From positions 19,879,821 through 19,943,820 of the forward strand of contig OW386291.2 in assembly GCA_936432065.2 (NCBI GenBank): a stretch of DNA of 64,000 bases. The letters run 5' to 3'. Made by a program: the position numbers and the translations under genes. Shown in pieces: positions 1 through 12,809 of the stretch (position 1 is its first letter; each line of letters starts with the position of its first letter). The stretch comes from Rutpela maculata. Lineage: Eukaryota; Arthropoda; Insecta; Coleoptera; Cerambycidae. The notes below the pieces were generated by a model. The model was not told the origin of the DNA, did no database searches, and saw nothing but the letters and a program-made list of their open reading frames with translations.

Positions 1-2870
1 CTATGTCACATATTAAAGAAACAGTTGTCTTAAGGAAGTACGGGAGAGAAAATCGTTGACAAAAGTCGATAAATTTTGAGATCTTAAAATAGACAGATGT
101 TAAAGGTGCTTGCGGTCTTAAAACAAAGCTGCCATTAATTAACAATGGTTCATAAAGGTTTTGTTGTAAATGATTATGAATTCGCGGTTGTTATCACAAA
201 ACGTCAATTTTACAGCCTTTTGGCACTAAGTGTACCAAGTCTGCAAGTGACAAGCAAAAGTTTGCAATAACTATTTGGTTGCTTTTTAACAAATTATACA
301 CATAAATGGTCAGTATACATCATTACCGATATTCATGGGTGATTTTGAATCAAATAATTGAAGTATAATACCTTTTTCGTCAAGTTACATCGAGACATAA
401 GGGCCATTACTATGTTTTTCGATCTCTAGTTTACTATAACTTAGAAATTAAACAGACAATCGAGCTCAGGTTTTGCGAATAAGTACTTTGATAGTGTACC
501 TACATGTTTATGGAACATAAAAACATTCTGGTATCTAATCCAGGATGGAAGTTGAAATACATGTTATAACTATAACATAATAATAATAATATCGCTTTAT
601 TCTGTAAAATGAATATTACAAGAAGCGTCGATGGCATAGTATATAAATTATAATAAAATAAATAACACTATTGTGTTTTGTCACAATAAAAGAAATAATA
701 TACAAAGTAAAATAACATACATGTACCATGTACATCTCATTAGGTAGCATATGCCTTAGCTCGTGAAGATTCTGAGAGCGCACTCTATGATCCGGAACAC
801 CCAATTTTGTGATAAAGAACTATACACTCTACGGAAGATTGAAGTAGCCTAAGCAGATACAGAAACAGTATTATAGCTTTAGCTATACCCAGTCTTAATT
901 TCGGTAATCGTTATCTCCAGATGTCCAGGAATCATTTTCACAGACTGAGAGTTGCAGACATTCCCAAGGGCACAGGGTGAACCTAGAAGACGAGGCTGAC
1001 GTGTTGTGTTATTGCCCTGCTCTATCAATATAGTATCCATGCTGGAAGATTTCTGACCAAGTATAGCCAATATAGGTAGCTGAGTCTCCTGAGATTCATC
1101 ATAAGTGTTGGTTGACTGAACGGCTTAGCAGTAATGACACTCACTACCTGCGAAGGCAACACAATGTGTCCGAGTTTTCATAACACCCTAAACACCTTAT
1201 TATTATGAAGCTGTTTTCCAGTGTTCTCATATATTCAGCAACAAAATAGTAACAAGACAGAAATCTAAAACCTAGCGAGTCTGATAAGGTTCTGGGTACT
1301 AGATATACTCCAGTAAGTATGTATCATCCGAGGACAGCGAGCTTGGTGGGGAGGTCATTGGTAAGTGTACTGGTCACGGTGTATTAAATAGGTGGTCCGA
1401 CGTACGGCACTTTCCTATTATAATAATGGCTTCGTAAGTGCATGGTTTCAATTTACTTTAGTAGATGGCATGAGCAATAAGGTCTTACAATTACCTGGGC
1501 ATGTGCATCGTATAACTAACATAACCTCAAATTTTAAGGTTTTTTCGTTATAAATTTCGCAAATATTTAAAAATTCACGCAAATAATTTTTCAATATTGC
1601 TGACTGATAAAAATAGACTGCTAACTATAGGTTGGATTCCTAACCTGCAAAAAGTGTCTTATTTTATTGTGACAAACTATTTAAAACTTCATACACATTA
1701 CGTTGAACTTGATTTTGATTGAAAGTACTGGAACCAGGCAGAAATTTTAATAATAAATAAATAAATAAATAAAATAAATAATAACTACGTTACGGTTAGC
1801 TTGGCGACACATGCAATTAGGCAATCCAAACCACGTGACTTCCATCATGGCGCGAAGGGCAAACATTCATTTTCATTCGTTAAACATTTGTGTTTTTCTG
1901 TTGTCTTGACTACGTTTCCGGAATTTAACAAAAATAAACTCGTGTTTGCCCTCCACGCCATATTGAAAAAAAACTTTGACAGATCGTTGGATCGCTTAAT
2001 GCTGCATGTAGTGTTGCATATATTCTTTCAATGTTTTAATTTAACTACTTAATGTCAGGACTTAATGTCTGGACTCTTGTTTCACTAAACCTGCCATAAA
2101 CAAAAACAAAAGGCCGGGAATGTATGCAACACTGTATGCATGTATGCACAGAACCTGTAAAATTATCTATATATGCGTAAGTAATGAGAGAACTTATTGG
2201 TCCTGCCATTTATCACATTATGTACAAAGTAAGCATTTATGAAGCCACTGTGAGTCGCACCACCTATTTAATACACCCTGGTACTGGTGAATTGTCGGCA
2301 CATTCCACGACCGGGGTTTGCCGCCATCTTGAAAAAATTGTAAGAACCATTTGTTCAAATATCTCGGCTTCTGTTGAGGCTACATAAAAAACAAATAACG
2401 GCGTATTAAAGGACGTAAAATTTCCCATGTTTTATGTGCTACACATTTTTTTCATAGCACTGATAGCGTTTTGTTTATTGCGAAAGAAAGTTTGAAATGA
2501 GAGCGTGGCTAGCGGTTTATCGCATTTTTCTCATAGAGCAGAAAAAACCTACAGCTTAATTTTTTTTATTTTTCGGACAATAGTTTGCACTACAGTGCGC
2601 CGTAAAAGTTGGCATGTCAGCGCGCGACTATACAGTAGAGAAGAAATGTATACGTACATTAATTGTACGGTCACTGTACAATTTAATTGGTACGGAGTGC
2701 ATGATTTCTCATATTTTACTTAGGCGATAGTTACTTTTCGAAGTGAACAGTCAAATTTACCTTGCTGTTTTTTCTGCATTATGGAAATCGATTAAGAATA
2801 AAATAAAAAAATAAAATAAAATCTTCCGAACGACTACGAAGGGTGAGAAAACAACGTTGTAGAGATTACA
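1..2870. other. Intergenic or intronic DNA with no recognised gene
   Basis: AT-rich sequence without a supported coding region. A short (TAA)n run at about 571-585 beside ATAAAG-like sequence resembles the 3' tail of a minus-strand LINE, but no reverse-transcriptase motif was found next to it. An AAAT-rich run lies at 1750-1785. Open frames up to 83 codons have no recognisable motif. The Liprin-alpha tail could in principle lie here but I did not see it. Confidence 0.5.
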
Positions 2871-2874
2871 CATT

Positions 2875-3717
2875 CAATGAAACCATGGTGGTATGGACAA
2901 CTCAAGAAGAGTTTTTAAGCAACGAAAAAAACAACGATGAGTTTATAAAAATTCTTCTGAAATACTTGAACCAGAACAACATAAGGCCATAGGTTCAAGA
3001 AGATGCCGATACCGAGATAATAAACACTGCTATTAGGCATGCTTCAAATGACGATTCCGTAGTAATTGTAGGCGAGGACATCGAACTTCTTGTGTTACTG
3101 ACAAATCGTACGTGTCTTTAAATAAAACCATAAAAGGAAAAATTGCCGAAAAAATGTACTCAATATCAAACCTTTGATACGATGATGTCATAAGCGACAA
3201 CATTCTGTTTGTTCACGCTTTCCTCTGTTTTTGGATTTGGCAAATAGAAATTCATCACCACTTTGAAGAACAACAATCATTTGGAAGCATTTCTGAAAAT
3301 TTTTAAAGAAAAAAGTTTCCCCCGAACTTCTCACTACCGCAGGAGAAACATTCTTTCTTGCTTTGTACAAAGAAAACAAGGCACGAAAAAAGTTAAATTC
3401 GCTATGTTACAGACGTTTTGAAAGAGCAACTACAAAATCAAAAGTGAACCTTGTGTCACTTCTACCGACATTGGGTGCGGCCCGGCAACAGACTTTCAGG
3501 AAGTACCTTCAAGTGCAAAGGTGGCTTGGAAACTTTCACGATCCAGAGAAATGGAATGGAAAATTCTAAGCTAGAACCGAAAACTATCATAGGAACAGGT
3601 GCACCCGAACTTCTAAAATTAATAGTCTGTAAATGCAAAGAAAACTTCGGAACAGCTTCTGGTTGCTGCAAATCTGGAATGAAATGCTCCGTTATATGTC
3701 AAACCTGCAGTGGGTAA
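2875..3717 (+). pseudogene. C1: XPG-like nuclease / Cys8 protein, degraded (Academ-like)
   Basis: The first recognisable copy of the repeated nuclease family. Several frames are needed: an acidic segment QEDADTEIINTAIRHASNDD leads to VVIVGEDIELLVLLTNRT at about 3060-3115 (the paired-acid motif of the PIN/XPG-type core), then DNILFVHAF near 3198-3225, and finally a cysteine-rich end (CKCKENFGTASGCCKSGMKC, then SVICQTC) that stops at 3717. The Q-VQ-WLGN block is recognisable but frameshifted. The GCDTTSA block is not readable. There are many stops and frameshifts, so it is dead. No terminal inverted repeat was found around it, unlike C2-C5 and C7. Confidence 0.6.
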
Positions 3718-3724
3718 AAATATG

Positions 3725-4280
3725 ACACTAACATCGGTAGTGGGGTAGGGGTGGTGATAGGGGTGTGGTAGTGGGGGGTGGATGAAGTAAAAAAATATTT
3801 TGAGGTTTCTGGTTCCTGTACATGCACTAAATCACATTTTTTTTCATCCCCTTTAATAAGAAGGTGGGGGTGGTAATGGGGGTGGCTAATGCCAAAAATT
3901 TTTTTGAGACCTCAGCTTCTCTTGTATATACTAAATACCAATTTCATGTACTCTTACCTGCTTGATTTACCCATTTACCCCAAATTTACCCCAATTTACC
4001 CCCCAACCCTTCGACGGAACAAGATGAAAATATAATCTGGTTCTAGATCTCGTTAAAGTACATATGTGTACCAAATTTCAAGTCAATATCTCAAACGGTT
4101 CCAGAGTAAACATGCGCACAAAAAAAAGTTACAGACAGGCAGACCGACAGACAGACAGAAATTTTTTTTTCGCTCAAACTTAAAATCTCGACGTTTCATG
4201 ACATTTTAAGCCTATTTGGACAACAAAAATTTTTAAAAATTTTTTTGTCGTTACTATACTTCCACTGGACGTGGAAGTAA
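3725..4280 (+). repeat. Low-complexity and dispersed-repeat sequence
   Basis: Contains G-rich runs (GGGGTGGTGATAGGGG-type, 3740-3780 and 3865-3885), a tandem TTTACCCCAA-type stretch at about 3966-4010, and a sequence that reads 'caaatttcaagtcaatatct' followed by a (GACA/CAGA)n run at 4131-4160. Such text is typical of insect interspersed repeats. No open frame of interest. Confidence 0.4.
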
Positions 4281-4288
4281 AAAGGCTA

Positions 4289-4577
4289 AACCTCTTTAAA
4301 AAATCCAACCTAAGATTTTCCAAAGGGATTCTCTTTATTTTGGGGTCACAAATAATTTCTCAAAAGTCCATAAAGCCAACTGGATGGCTACAATAATTAC
4401 AGCAGGTCAAATGTCGATGATTTACGAGATATTTGAGAAAAACCAATTTTCTTGACATTTGACCTTCTGTAACTATTGTAGCTGTCTAGTTGGCTTTACG
4501 GACTTTTGAGAAATTATTTGTGATGCCAAAATAAAGAGAATCCCGTTAGAAAATCTTAGGTTATTTTTTTAGAGGTT
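4289..4577. repeat. Foldback (palindromic) element
   Basis: Two arms of about 130 bp are inverted copies with a few mismatches: AACCTCTTTAAAAAATCC at 4289 pairs with the complement of the sequence ending at 4577, and CACAAATAATTTCTCAAAAG at 4348 pairs with CTTTTGAGAAATTATTTGTG at 4503. The centre is near 4430. No coding capacity; resembles a foldback MITE. No clear target duplication. Confidence 0.75.
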
Positions 4578-4801
4578 CGTGTATAAAGTAACTGGGCTAT
4601 CTTAAACTGAGTTTTAATTATTTTCCGAGGATGCCAGTTTAGTTAAAAAAACTCCCATTGCATGTAGTGTTCAGTATTTTAGAGTTAGTGAAAACTATTT
4701 CAATGTCAAAAGTAAATATTTTATGGAAACATTAAGATATTCTAATAAAAAATGATTGTTATGATACATACATACAATGACTAAATGTATGTGGTGAAGT
4801 A

Positions 4802-6246
4802 CAGGGTGTAATCAGTTTCATGTCATTAAAAAAACCTTATATAACATGGGGTCTAAAACCCATAGTTTTAGAAAAAAAAAAATAAACAAAAATTTCGAAA
4901 ATATTCAATATCATTGTTTGAGAACTGCTGGAATGTTGGGATAGGCTTTTACCTTCGTGTATGTCGGCGCCTCTAACCATCAAATAAGCTATGCAAAGTG
5001 TCGCGCTCCTTTGTTAGAGATCGCGCGTCGGCGAGTTGATAATCACAATTTTTTATGGCTTTTTAAAAGCAGATAAGGTAAGGTCTTTAGCGGTGCGGAA
5101 AGGGAGGAAAGACGTTGGCGTTTTCTGAGTGCTTAGTAGATCTGAAGAAAACTATACTCTCCCTTGTGCAATATTTTAGTTTCTGTGGGCACTTCGTTAA
5201 GAACACACGTCGAACCCGTTCATTGCTTTTGTTTGAATTTTGGGCCACGTATTTACAGTTCAGATTTATTTTATTGACTTACCGTTCAAGTCGTTAAGTT
5301 CTTGATTACATACAGACACTACTTGTTCGTTCTTTTTGTGTTTGTTTTGGATTTTGGACCAAGCTCTTATTGTTATTTTTTTTATTGACAACGTTAGTTA
5401 ATATTTTAGTGTGGTATTTTAATGTGTATAGAAACCATAAAAAATGATCCTAATTTACCAAATGTGTTGAACGGAGTGCGTATGTCCTTAGTTCGACGTG
5501 CCGAAAAGTGTATTGATGTAGACGGTAGCCATTTTGAACAATTTATTTAAATAAACTTTATTAGTAAGTTATAGATTTATCGAATAATTTTAGTTTTCGA
5601 TACCTGATCGGCAATTCGTTTAATAAATCAGATTTTTTCCTAACTTAAAATACACATAATTCTGTCATCGTATCTCAGACGTCTAACTCTTTATTTCCCA
5701 ATGTCAGGCGATAATTACTCATTTTTTAAGCTTTTAACCCAGAACACTCATTTAGGTTACAAATGTTAATAAACCACATTTAAATCTGATAAATTATAAA
5801 CAACAATAAAAACTCCAATATTTTGTTCTAAATTAAAAAAACACATGTAAAGAAATGCTGTGTTTAACTTCTACGCGCATTTTTTGCTTTTGCAGTTCTG
5901 TAAAAAAATAACGAATTGTTTACATTTTTATAATTGGTTCAGTTGAGGCGATCATCAAAGGTGCCGCCCTTCTTTGCTTTGAACCACGGGCCACCGTGAA
6001 CGAGTTGGTCGGTAATCTTTGCACTTTTTTATGACAATTTAAAAGTTGTATAATTGGGAACTACTACACGTCCATTGACCCAGAAAGGCAGTGGTTCTCA
6101 AATGTTTCCTACCCTAATATTCAAATTGTTGACCTAGGTCAGTTTTTTCAAAGTGCCTCTAGATGAAAAGTCATAAAGGTTTTTTGTTTGTCTAGTCAGT
6201 CCCCATTACCAGTTGTTTTTAATGTCATGAAATTGATTACACCCTG
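4802..6246. mobile_element. TA-flanked DNA element with CAGGGTGTAATCA termini
   Basis: CAGGGTGTAATCAGTTTCAT at 4802 is mirrored by ATGAAATTGATTACACCCTG ending at 6246, and both ends abut TA (4800-4801 and 6247-6248). The inverted repeats are about 32 bp. This is the usual end structure of Tc1/mariner-type elements and their MITEs. The 1.4 kb interior shows no transposase motif; its longest frames are short and unrecognised. Confidence 0.7.
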
Positions 6247-6249
6247 TAT

Positions 6250-7670
6250 ATAATGAACTGTTTTAACTTTTCTTTATTAAATGTAGTTAAAGCAAAAAAA
6301 AAATATTCAAATGAAAAAATGAGAACAGCAGCTATTTTCTTTCTATTTACATTTCACTTCCTTTAAAAGTGAAATTTCACAATGAGCAAGCTTCCTAAAA
6401 GTTACTGCATTTAATTAGTAACAGCCTAAAAGGAGACTTGAAAATCTGTCATTTATTTTTTTAACTTCTCTTTGCCTAAAAATAAATAAATATTTAATAC
6501 CTATTCCTACATATCCTGGGGTTTAAATTTCTTGCACAAATAATCTAAATTGGTTACTCTAATTACTTCACTGCATAATCAGTCTTCATATTTGACGCAA
6601 ATTTTCATTAAAATTGCTTGATCAGTTTTTCATTTTTGTGCATGTGTTCATTTTGGCTACTCTATTGGTTTTGGTTTGGAAAGAAGGTACTAAAAGTGTA
6701 TATTTGCAGTAAGTTTATTTTTTAACATTTTTTAGGTTTGCATATAAAATTACTACTGTTACTTTATACAAAACAGTAGTATGATTCACATCATGTTATA
6801 TAAAATATTATGTCGGTAACTATAATATATAAAACAGTGTCTACAAATTAAAATCATAACAAAAACATAAATAACTTTGAGCGAACATATTATTACACAT
6901 TTTCTAATAATTGTTTAAAATTTTCAGTCGCTCAATAAGAATTTGAAGGAAAAATTTCCAGAGCTATAAAGCTTAACAGATGACAGCACCAAGAGATAGT
7001 GCAGGCACGCGTGGGGTAATACTGACTGTCGCTGCCACATTCAACAATATTTACTCATCGCTGGTAACCCAACAAACAACAACTTTAATGTACAATTAAT
7101 AATACTATGAGTTATTTACGATACAAGGTTTTGTTTTAGTTCATTAAAGCTCATATGTCATTTCATACACAAGTTATCAGAATTTTCTTATTTGGTTTTG
7201 TACAAATGCGCAGCAGCGCATTTTATATATATTTTTACATCGACGAGAAGGGAGGTAGCACGGGCTGCATTTGAATGCGAGCAGCGGAACACTACATGGT
7301 CATTTTCTTAACTTAGTGGAGCTCCACACCGTATCAGGATCGCATATCTTCGGGCCGTCGATCTGTTGCTACATGAAGTAGATTTATAAATTCTATTTCT
7401 AATGTCTGTCTTGCCTGAAACGGAAACACCATAGAACATTATTTGCATATCAGCGGTCAATGACATGGCTGTATATATTATGATGAAATAGATATATAGA
7501 AACTGTATACAGAATGTTCCAAAATCACTTAGCCTAACTTAAGGAGCTGATTTCCTTGTTATTGAACCCCAGTATTAATAAAAATCATCATTTAAAAATA
7601 AAAAATAGCTGATTTATTTAAAAATATCATTATTTTTAAAAAAATTTTAAACAAAAACGTGTATTTGACT
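6250..7670. other. Unique-looking AT-rich DNA, nothing recognised
   Basis: No open frame with a recognisable motif, no inverted repeat and no tandem array noticed. The stretch 6960-7080 and 7200-7380 is somewhat richer in GC but shows no gene signal. Confidence 0.4.
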
Positions 7671-8082
7671 TCTAATCCACTGCACTTAGTGAAAAATGAG
7701 CCGCATCTTCAGACCAATTCATACAAAAGCAAATGTTGGTTTTCCAGGTAGGTTCTGGTGTCCTTAATAAGGTCTCAAAAGTCCCCGAAGTGTGACTATA
7801 AGGATAAAATTTGTCAACGCTGTAAAGGGCTAAAATCGTGCTCGGAAACGAATTTTTCGAGATATCTCGGTTTTCATTGCCTCTACGACAAAAATATATT
7901 AGGCCAAAAAGAAAGCTATGGAAATTCTCTATAAAAAAAGATATATATTTCATATACGCAATAGTTTTCTTGAAAAATTCCAGTAAGTCATACCTAAAAT
8001 CAAAAAATTTATTTGTGGCAGTTTTTATTGCACGGAGGGTTAAAACATAAAAAAAATCCTGGTTGGCTGTATCCTTGAAACC

Positions 8083-9268
8083 TATTGTTTCATTTGTGGA
8101 AACGAGGCTGACGAAGAAAAAGAGAAAAGAAAAGCGAAAGACCAACGTAAAACAATCTGCCATGTGTCAACCATCAGTTTTAACTATACCATTATGGTAC
8201 TGGCCGAAAAAGCAACAGTGTGAAGGCTATGGAGCAGCTTCGCCAGTCCTCAAAAGCTTCATCTGTTGACATTTACTTTGATGAGCAGATGGTTGCAACT
8301 GTAAGCCAAGAGAAGCTCCTTTCCATTAATAAAAATAAAACCAGATTGATTTCGATGTTGACAGAAAAGTTTGAGGCAAATAATTATATTGTTAGACATG
8401 CTGAAGATGATGCTGACATTTTGATAGTTGAAACAGCGCTTGTGGAATCATGTAAAAATACTACGGTTGTGGTTGGGGAAGAGTGGATCTTCTTATAATT
8501 TTAACTGCTCGTACACCTATTAATAAAGAAATTTTTCTCCTCAAACCAGGCAGAGGGAAGGTCCAGTGAAAAATTTATTCTTCACGAAGCTTTGATCACC
8601 GTAAAGATATTCGAGATCACATATTGTTTCTGCACGCATTCTCTGGGTGTGACACTACATCTGCTCTATTTAATAAAGGCAAGACTGCAGTTTTGAAAGT
8701 GATGAAAAAACGGCAGGACTTGAAACTTGTAGCTGAAGTTTTCAACAAGACTGGTACTTCTCCTGACATAGTTACTTCGAATGGGATAAAATTTTTCCTC
8801 GCAATCTATAACGCTCCAGTTAAAGAAGTTTCCATCGATAACTATCAGTATTCTTGCTTTAGTAAAGCTGTGAAATTGAATTCATTACCACCCACTCATG
8901 ACGCAGCTCAACAGCATCTATTTCGTGTTTATTTTCAAGTACAGAAATGGTTGGGTAATGTATTGAATCCTAAAGAGTGGGGATGGATGTTGAAAGATAC
9001 CATATTGTGGCCAAAAACAACATCCCAACTTCCTGCGCCTGATTGCCTTCTGAAGATGATTTTCTGCAACTGTATGAAAGGTTGTGGACCATTGTGTGGC
9101 TGTCAGAGATTGGGACTTAATTGCTCACCAGTTTGCGGTAACTGTCATGGAAAATCTTGCTTGAATGCTGAACCAATGGAAAACTCGACAGAAATAGAAG
9201 CCGTCACTGAAACAGAGACTGAAAGTTCTCAGATTGACTCGGATTTCCTCGAATCGATGAACTTATAG
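8083..9268 (+). pseudogene. C2: XPG-like nuclease / Cys8 protein (best-preserved C-terminal half)
   Basis: Order of motifs: a finger-like CFICGNEADEEKEKRKAKDQ (from 8086), a KFEANNYIVRHAEDDADILI segment (to 8435), VVVGEE then a frameshift into VDLLIILTARTP (8466-8525), then the long open frame 8624-9268. That frame opens FLHAFSGCDTTSALFNKGK (the Gly-Cys-Asp motif of the nuclease core), continues SLPPTHDAAQQHLFRVYFQ, VQKWLGN, WGWMLKDTILWPKT, LPAPDCLLKMIF, and ends with the cysteine cluster CNCMKGCGPLCGCQRLGLNC plus SPVCGNCHGKSC. At least two frameshifts and an in-frame stop break the protein, so it is a pseudogene. I infer nuclease/transposase function; the eight cysteines probably bind zinc. 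Confidence 0.75.
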
Positions 9269-9481
9269 AAGGAGAAAACGAACAAGAAGGAATTATTAAT
9301 TTGACATTTTAATAAGTATGACAATCGTGGATTAGGCCTACCGGGGAAACCACATAAAAAAAAACGCGCCTAGTACTCAACCTCAAAAGTCGTGTGGAAT
9401 AGAGTACTTAAATTATCGATAATATCCCATAAGTTCAAATTCAATGCAAGATTTTCAAGAAAACTATTGCGTATTCGAAAA

Positions 9482-9955
9482 TATAATAATAATAATAATA
9501 ATAATAATATAATCTTTATTCTATAATAAAACCAATCAGGATAGAACAAGTCAAATTAAGTATAGTACAAACAGTTATAATTGTAATACCAAATAGGAAC
9601 AAACATACATATAAACAAATTGATACATTAACTAAAAGTTATAGTTTAAAAACTCGGAAATCGAGTAAAATGCCTTAGTGGTTAAAAAATTGTGAAGCGT
9701 TCTTTTAAAGTTTTTAACAGGTAAGTCTTTGTAATTATTAGGTAAATTATTATAAATTTTTATTAACAGAGACTCAACATTTTTTTGAATATGAGAAGAG
9801 GTTGTCTTTGGCAAACATAAAATATTATTACGCGTGTCATACGCATGATCCACTTTGTATTTATCAATAAAATCACTGTAATTGCTCTTAACTAGACAGG
9901 CACACTCGTATATATACACACATGGAAGAGTAAGTATATGTTTTTCTGAAAAAAA
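9482..9955 (-). mobile_element. LINE 3' end inserted in the C2 right arm
   Basis: A minus-strand frame (9632-9919, 95 codons) reads like the C-terminus of a jockey/CR1-type LINE reverse transcriptase: YDTRNNILCLPKTTSSHIQK, then LPNNYKDLPVKNFKRTLHNF and AFYSISEFL. It is followed by a short 3' UTR and a microsatellite (TTA)n on the element's strand (9483-9512), the usual LINE tail. It is strongly 5'-truncated. It interrupts the inverted arm of C2, so it inserted later than C2. Confidence 0.75.
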
Positions 9956-10470
9956 GACCCTTTATCTATTTTTATAGAGAATTTCCATAGCTTTCTTTTT
10001 GGCCTAATGTATTTTTGTCGTAGAAGCAATGAAAACCTAGATATCTCGAAAAATTCGTTTCCGAGCACAATTTTAGCCCTTTACAGCGTTTCCAAATTTA
10101 TCCTTACACTCCCACTTCGGGGACTTTTGAGACCTTATTAAGGACTCCCGAACCTACCTGGAAAACCAACATTTGCTTTTGTATGAATTGGTCTGAAGAA
10201 AAATCCTAAATGCAGTGGATTATTCTTAACTTTCTGTATCGTATTTTCTTAATAAATAATAAAAAAATCTCTATACATGATTATGTTAAAACTGAAAATT
10301 GGCTTAAAAACTGTTTCTTCGACTTGGCTCTGCAAGTCAAGAAGCCGCTTGCGTGCTTGTTAGAACTTGAAACTTGCAAATCCCGGTCGACTATATAAGA
10401 AAAGGGTTTTCAACTTCATTTAATAGCTAGTACTGACTGAACATTGACGTGCAACATACACTAAAAATAA

Positions 10471-10760
10471 ATGTCTAGTCGAGGCAGGAAAGAAGGTAGT
10501 GTTTGGCAATATAGTTATGGGCAAAACTGGATACCGTGCAATACGTAAAAAATGAGATAAGAAATTTCAGGGGCTTGTCGACAGGCTTAAAACCCACAGG
10601 GAAACCTGTAAAAATCTGTCAAGTGAAAGTGAAAAAATTAACGAGTGCCAAGCCAAAGAGAAAATAGAAACAGTTTTCTTCTGGAAAGTATAGATACATC
10701 AGACCATCCACACATGTGATTATCTTGCAAACTTGGCCATTGTACAAAAATAGGCTCTGC
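10471..10760 (+). pseudogene. hAT transposase, N-terminal BED finger part
   Basis: Begins MSSRGRKEGSVWQY at an ATG (10471). After stops and a frameshift it continues QGLVDRLKTHRETCKNLSSE and SEKINECQAKEKIETVF. A Trp-containing start followed by a Q-GLV-RL--H...C block is typical of the BED zinc finger at the N-terminus of hAT transposases. The first Cys pair is only partly preserved (PCN). The downstream part is displaced by the C3 element and resumes after 13466. Confidence 0.6.
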
Positions 10761-11169
10761 CAAGTTTACAAAAATTAGGCTCCCATGGGCTCCTTGATGA
10801 TGCAAGTGTGGGAGTAGTTCTTTGTTAGGCCTTGAAGAAACATAATTTCGATGTTGGCACTCTCAAAAATGATGCGCATGGGTACTGCGCGCGAAAAACA
10901 AAATGGCCGCCATCGCAAATGCTTTTTCCAATTTATCTAAGTAACCATTGGGATTACGAAAAAAAGTTTTATACAAAAAATATTGCTAAATCAATTTTAC
11001 ACCAAAACGGTTATTTATTATAAGTTTTTATGCAGGACTAACCATTTTCCAGAAACTTAACTTTTAAAATTATTTCATGGCTTTATTTTTATTAATAGTT
11101 ATTTACCCTGTATAGGCATAAAGACAGATTTATCTCTTATTTCAAGATTATTGATAGCATCCAGAAGCA

Positions 11170-12662
11170 GACCTGACAGATTTGAGATACTATTTGAGCA
11201 ACTACGAGTTCTCAGCACTACCGAAGTCATTGTTTGCAGTTGACGGGAATATGCACCATTGTCTAGCTAAATACAAACTTATGGATGGTCTTGAATCAAT
11301 GCAAGGTATACCTGCCGAAGAAAATGATGATGATCATGTTTCCACCACACCTGCAGTTTTAGTAGAAAATGAGGAGCTACAGGAAAAAGCTGCAATAATA
11401 GATGGCACGGCGCTTCTTCACACCTACCACAAACCTAGCACAGTGAAGACATGCCGGGACTTCGGTTTAAGCTTCAGCAAATGGATCGGGCAAAAATTCA
11501 GCAATTACAGTGAGGTCCATGTTGTTTTCGACTCTTACAAAGAAAACTCTTTGAAGAAAGCCATGAGAGTGATTCGGCAAAAAGGCTCAGATCCAATCCA
11601 GTATAAAATCAGACCAGAAACGAAAATTGGAAGTATAGCAATGAATAAATTCTTGTCCCACGATAAGAGGAAGGATGAACTGAGTTCCTTTCCGGTCAGA
11701 TTCTTCAATTTGGCGTGACCAATAACAAAAGGTTTGTATTCAGTTGGAGGGACAAAGCAGCTTCATCACATGGCGATGATGTATCCAGTCTTTCAAGTAC
11801 GCAGGAGGAGGCGGGCACAAAGATCATATTACATGCAATATATTTAGCATAGAAAGGAATTAAAACTACTCATGTATTCTCCCCCGATACTGATGTTCTA
11901 ATTTTGACACTAAGACGATATCCCCAACTTTCGAAAGAGTTTGCATTTTTCCTTGGCCATGGCATGAAAAGGTTTGTTCAGCTAGGTTCAATTTACAGAG
12001 CACTTGGACCTCTGAAAGCCTCTGCACTTCCTGGATTACACGCACTTTCAGGAGCAGATGTAACAGGATCATTTGCTGGCAAAGGTAAAATAAAGTGGTG
12101 GAAAACTTTTAATTCTGCAAGTGATAAGCTGTTAGAAGCTTTGGCTACATTGGGGACTACACTGTCTCTCACAGAAGATGTCGGGGCTAATTTGGAAGCG
12201 TTCATTAGTCAGCTTTATATCCCCAAAACAACACTGACCGACATAGGAGCTGTGAGATGGTTGTTGTTCACCCAGAAACAATGTCAAGATGAGAACCTTC
12301 CTCCAACAAGATCTGCACTGGATCCGTCCCTGGATCCCTTTGCTAAGGGCCCACCTTCAGTGTTTTGAGTGGAATTAGGACCTCATTCAGCATCCCAATA
12401 ACTCACCACCCTCAGATTTTGGATGGAAGAAAGTAGGGAGCACATACGAGCCAGTTGCTTGTACCAAACCTTGTGCTCCAGAGCTATCTTGGAACTTTGT
12501 CGCTGCTCATGCTCCCAAAGGCGTTGCTCTCCTCCATGTACGTGTCAGTTGAATGGACTTCGGTGTACCAAAATGTGTAAATGCGAAGGTAATTTCGACC
12601 GATGTGATAATATGGGAGAGTGCGAGCAAGGCGATGATGAAGATTTTGGGGCTAAGTGTTAA
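11170..12662 (+). pseudogene. C3: XPG-like nuclease / Cys-cluster protein, second lineage
   Basis: Open frame 11182-11718 contains AAIIDGTALLHTYHK (first nuclease-core Asp) and VHVVFDSYKENSLKKAM, then MNKFLSHDKRKDEL. After a frameshift, frame 11904-12368 follows HVFSPDTDVLILTLRRYPQ (paired acids), then LPGLHALSGADVTGSFAGKG, the equivalent of GCDTTSA. A further frame change gives PSDFGWKKVGSTYEP and a terminal cluster CRCSCSQRRCSPPCTCQLNG then LRCTKMCKCEG, ending at 12662. It is clearly related to the other copies but diverged (GADVTGS for GCDTTSA). It is broken by at least three frameshifts, and TGA/TAG codons. Inferred role: the element's own nuclease/transposase. Confidence 0.75.
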
Positions 12663-12808
12663 GTGTAAGACTGATGGTCATGATTGTTTGTGTACTAAAT
12701 GGTTGTGACACATTAAACTTCACCTTTTATATACCACATAAATATATGTTGTAAAAGTGGTTTCTTTTTTTTTTCTCTGTATAATATTTGTGGGATATAA
12801 TAAAGACG

Positions 12809-12809
<1 letters not shown>

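Larger units (their letters stand above)
7674..10221 (+). mobile_element. C2 element: long-TIR DNA transposon (Academ-like)
   Basis: The left arm 7674 to about 8000 is an inverted copy of the right arm. The right arm has been split by a LINE: its inner part is about 9440-9482 and its outer part about 9960-10221. Anchors: AATCCACTGCACTTAG (7674) against its complement ending at 10221, and CGAGATATCTCGGTTTTCAT with its imperfect mirror near 10025. TTC lies directly outside TAATCC/GGATTA on both sides, a possible 3-bp target duplication (left 7670-7672, right 10223-10225, counting one more T/A in each arm). The gene between the arms is the nuclease/Cys8 pseudogene. Confidence 0.8.

Noticed and set aside
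879..1070. Minus-strand 63-codon frame considered as Liprin-alpha C-terminal tail
   Set aside because: No match to the conserved liprin tail, no splice acceptor that fits phase 0 was evident, and the distance from exon 14190 is large.
7672..8163. 163-codon minus-strand open frame
   Set aside because: It lies over the left inverted arm of the C2 element and antisense to its finger motif; the peptide is Phe-rich and matches nothing. The long frame is a by-product.
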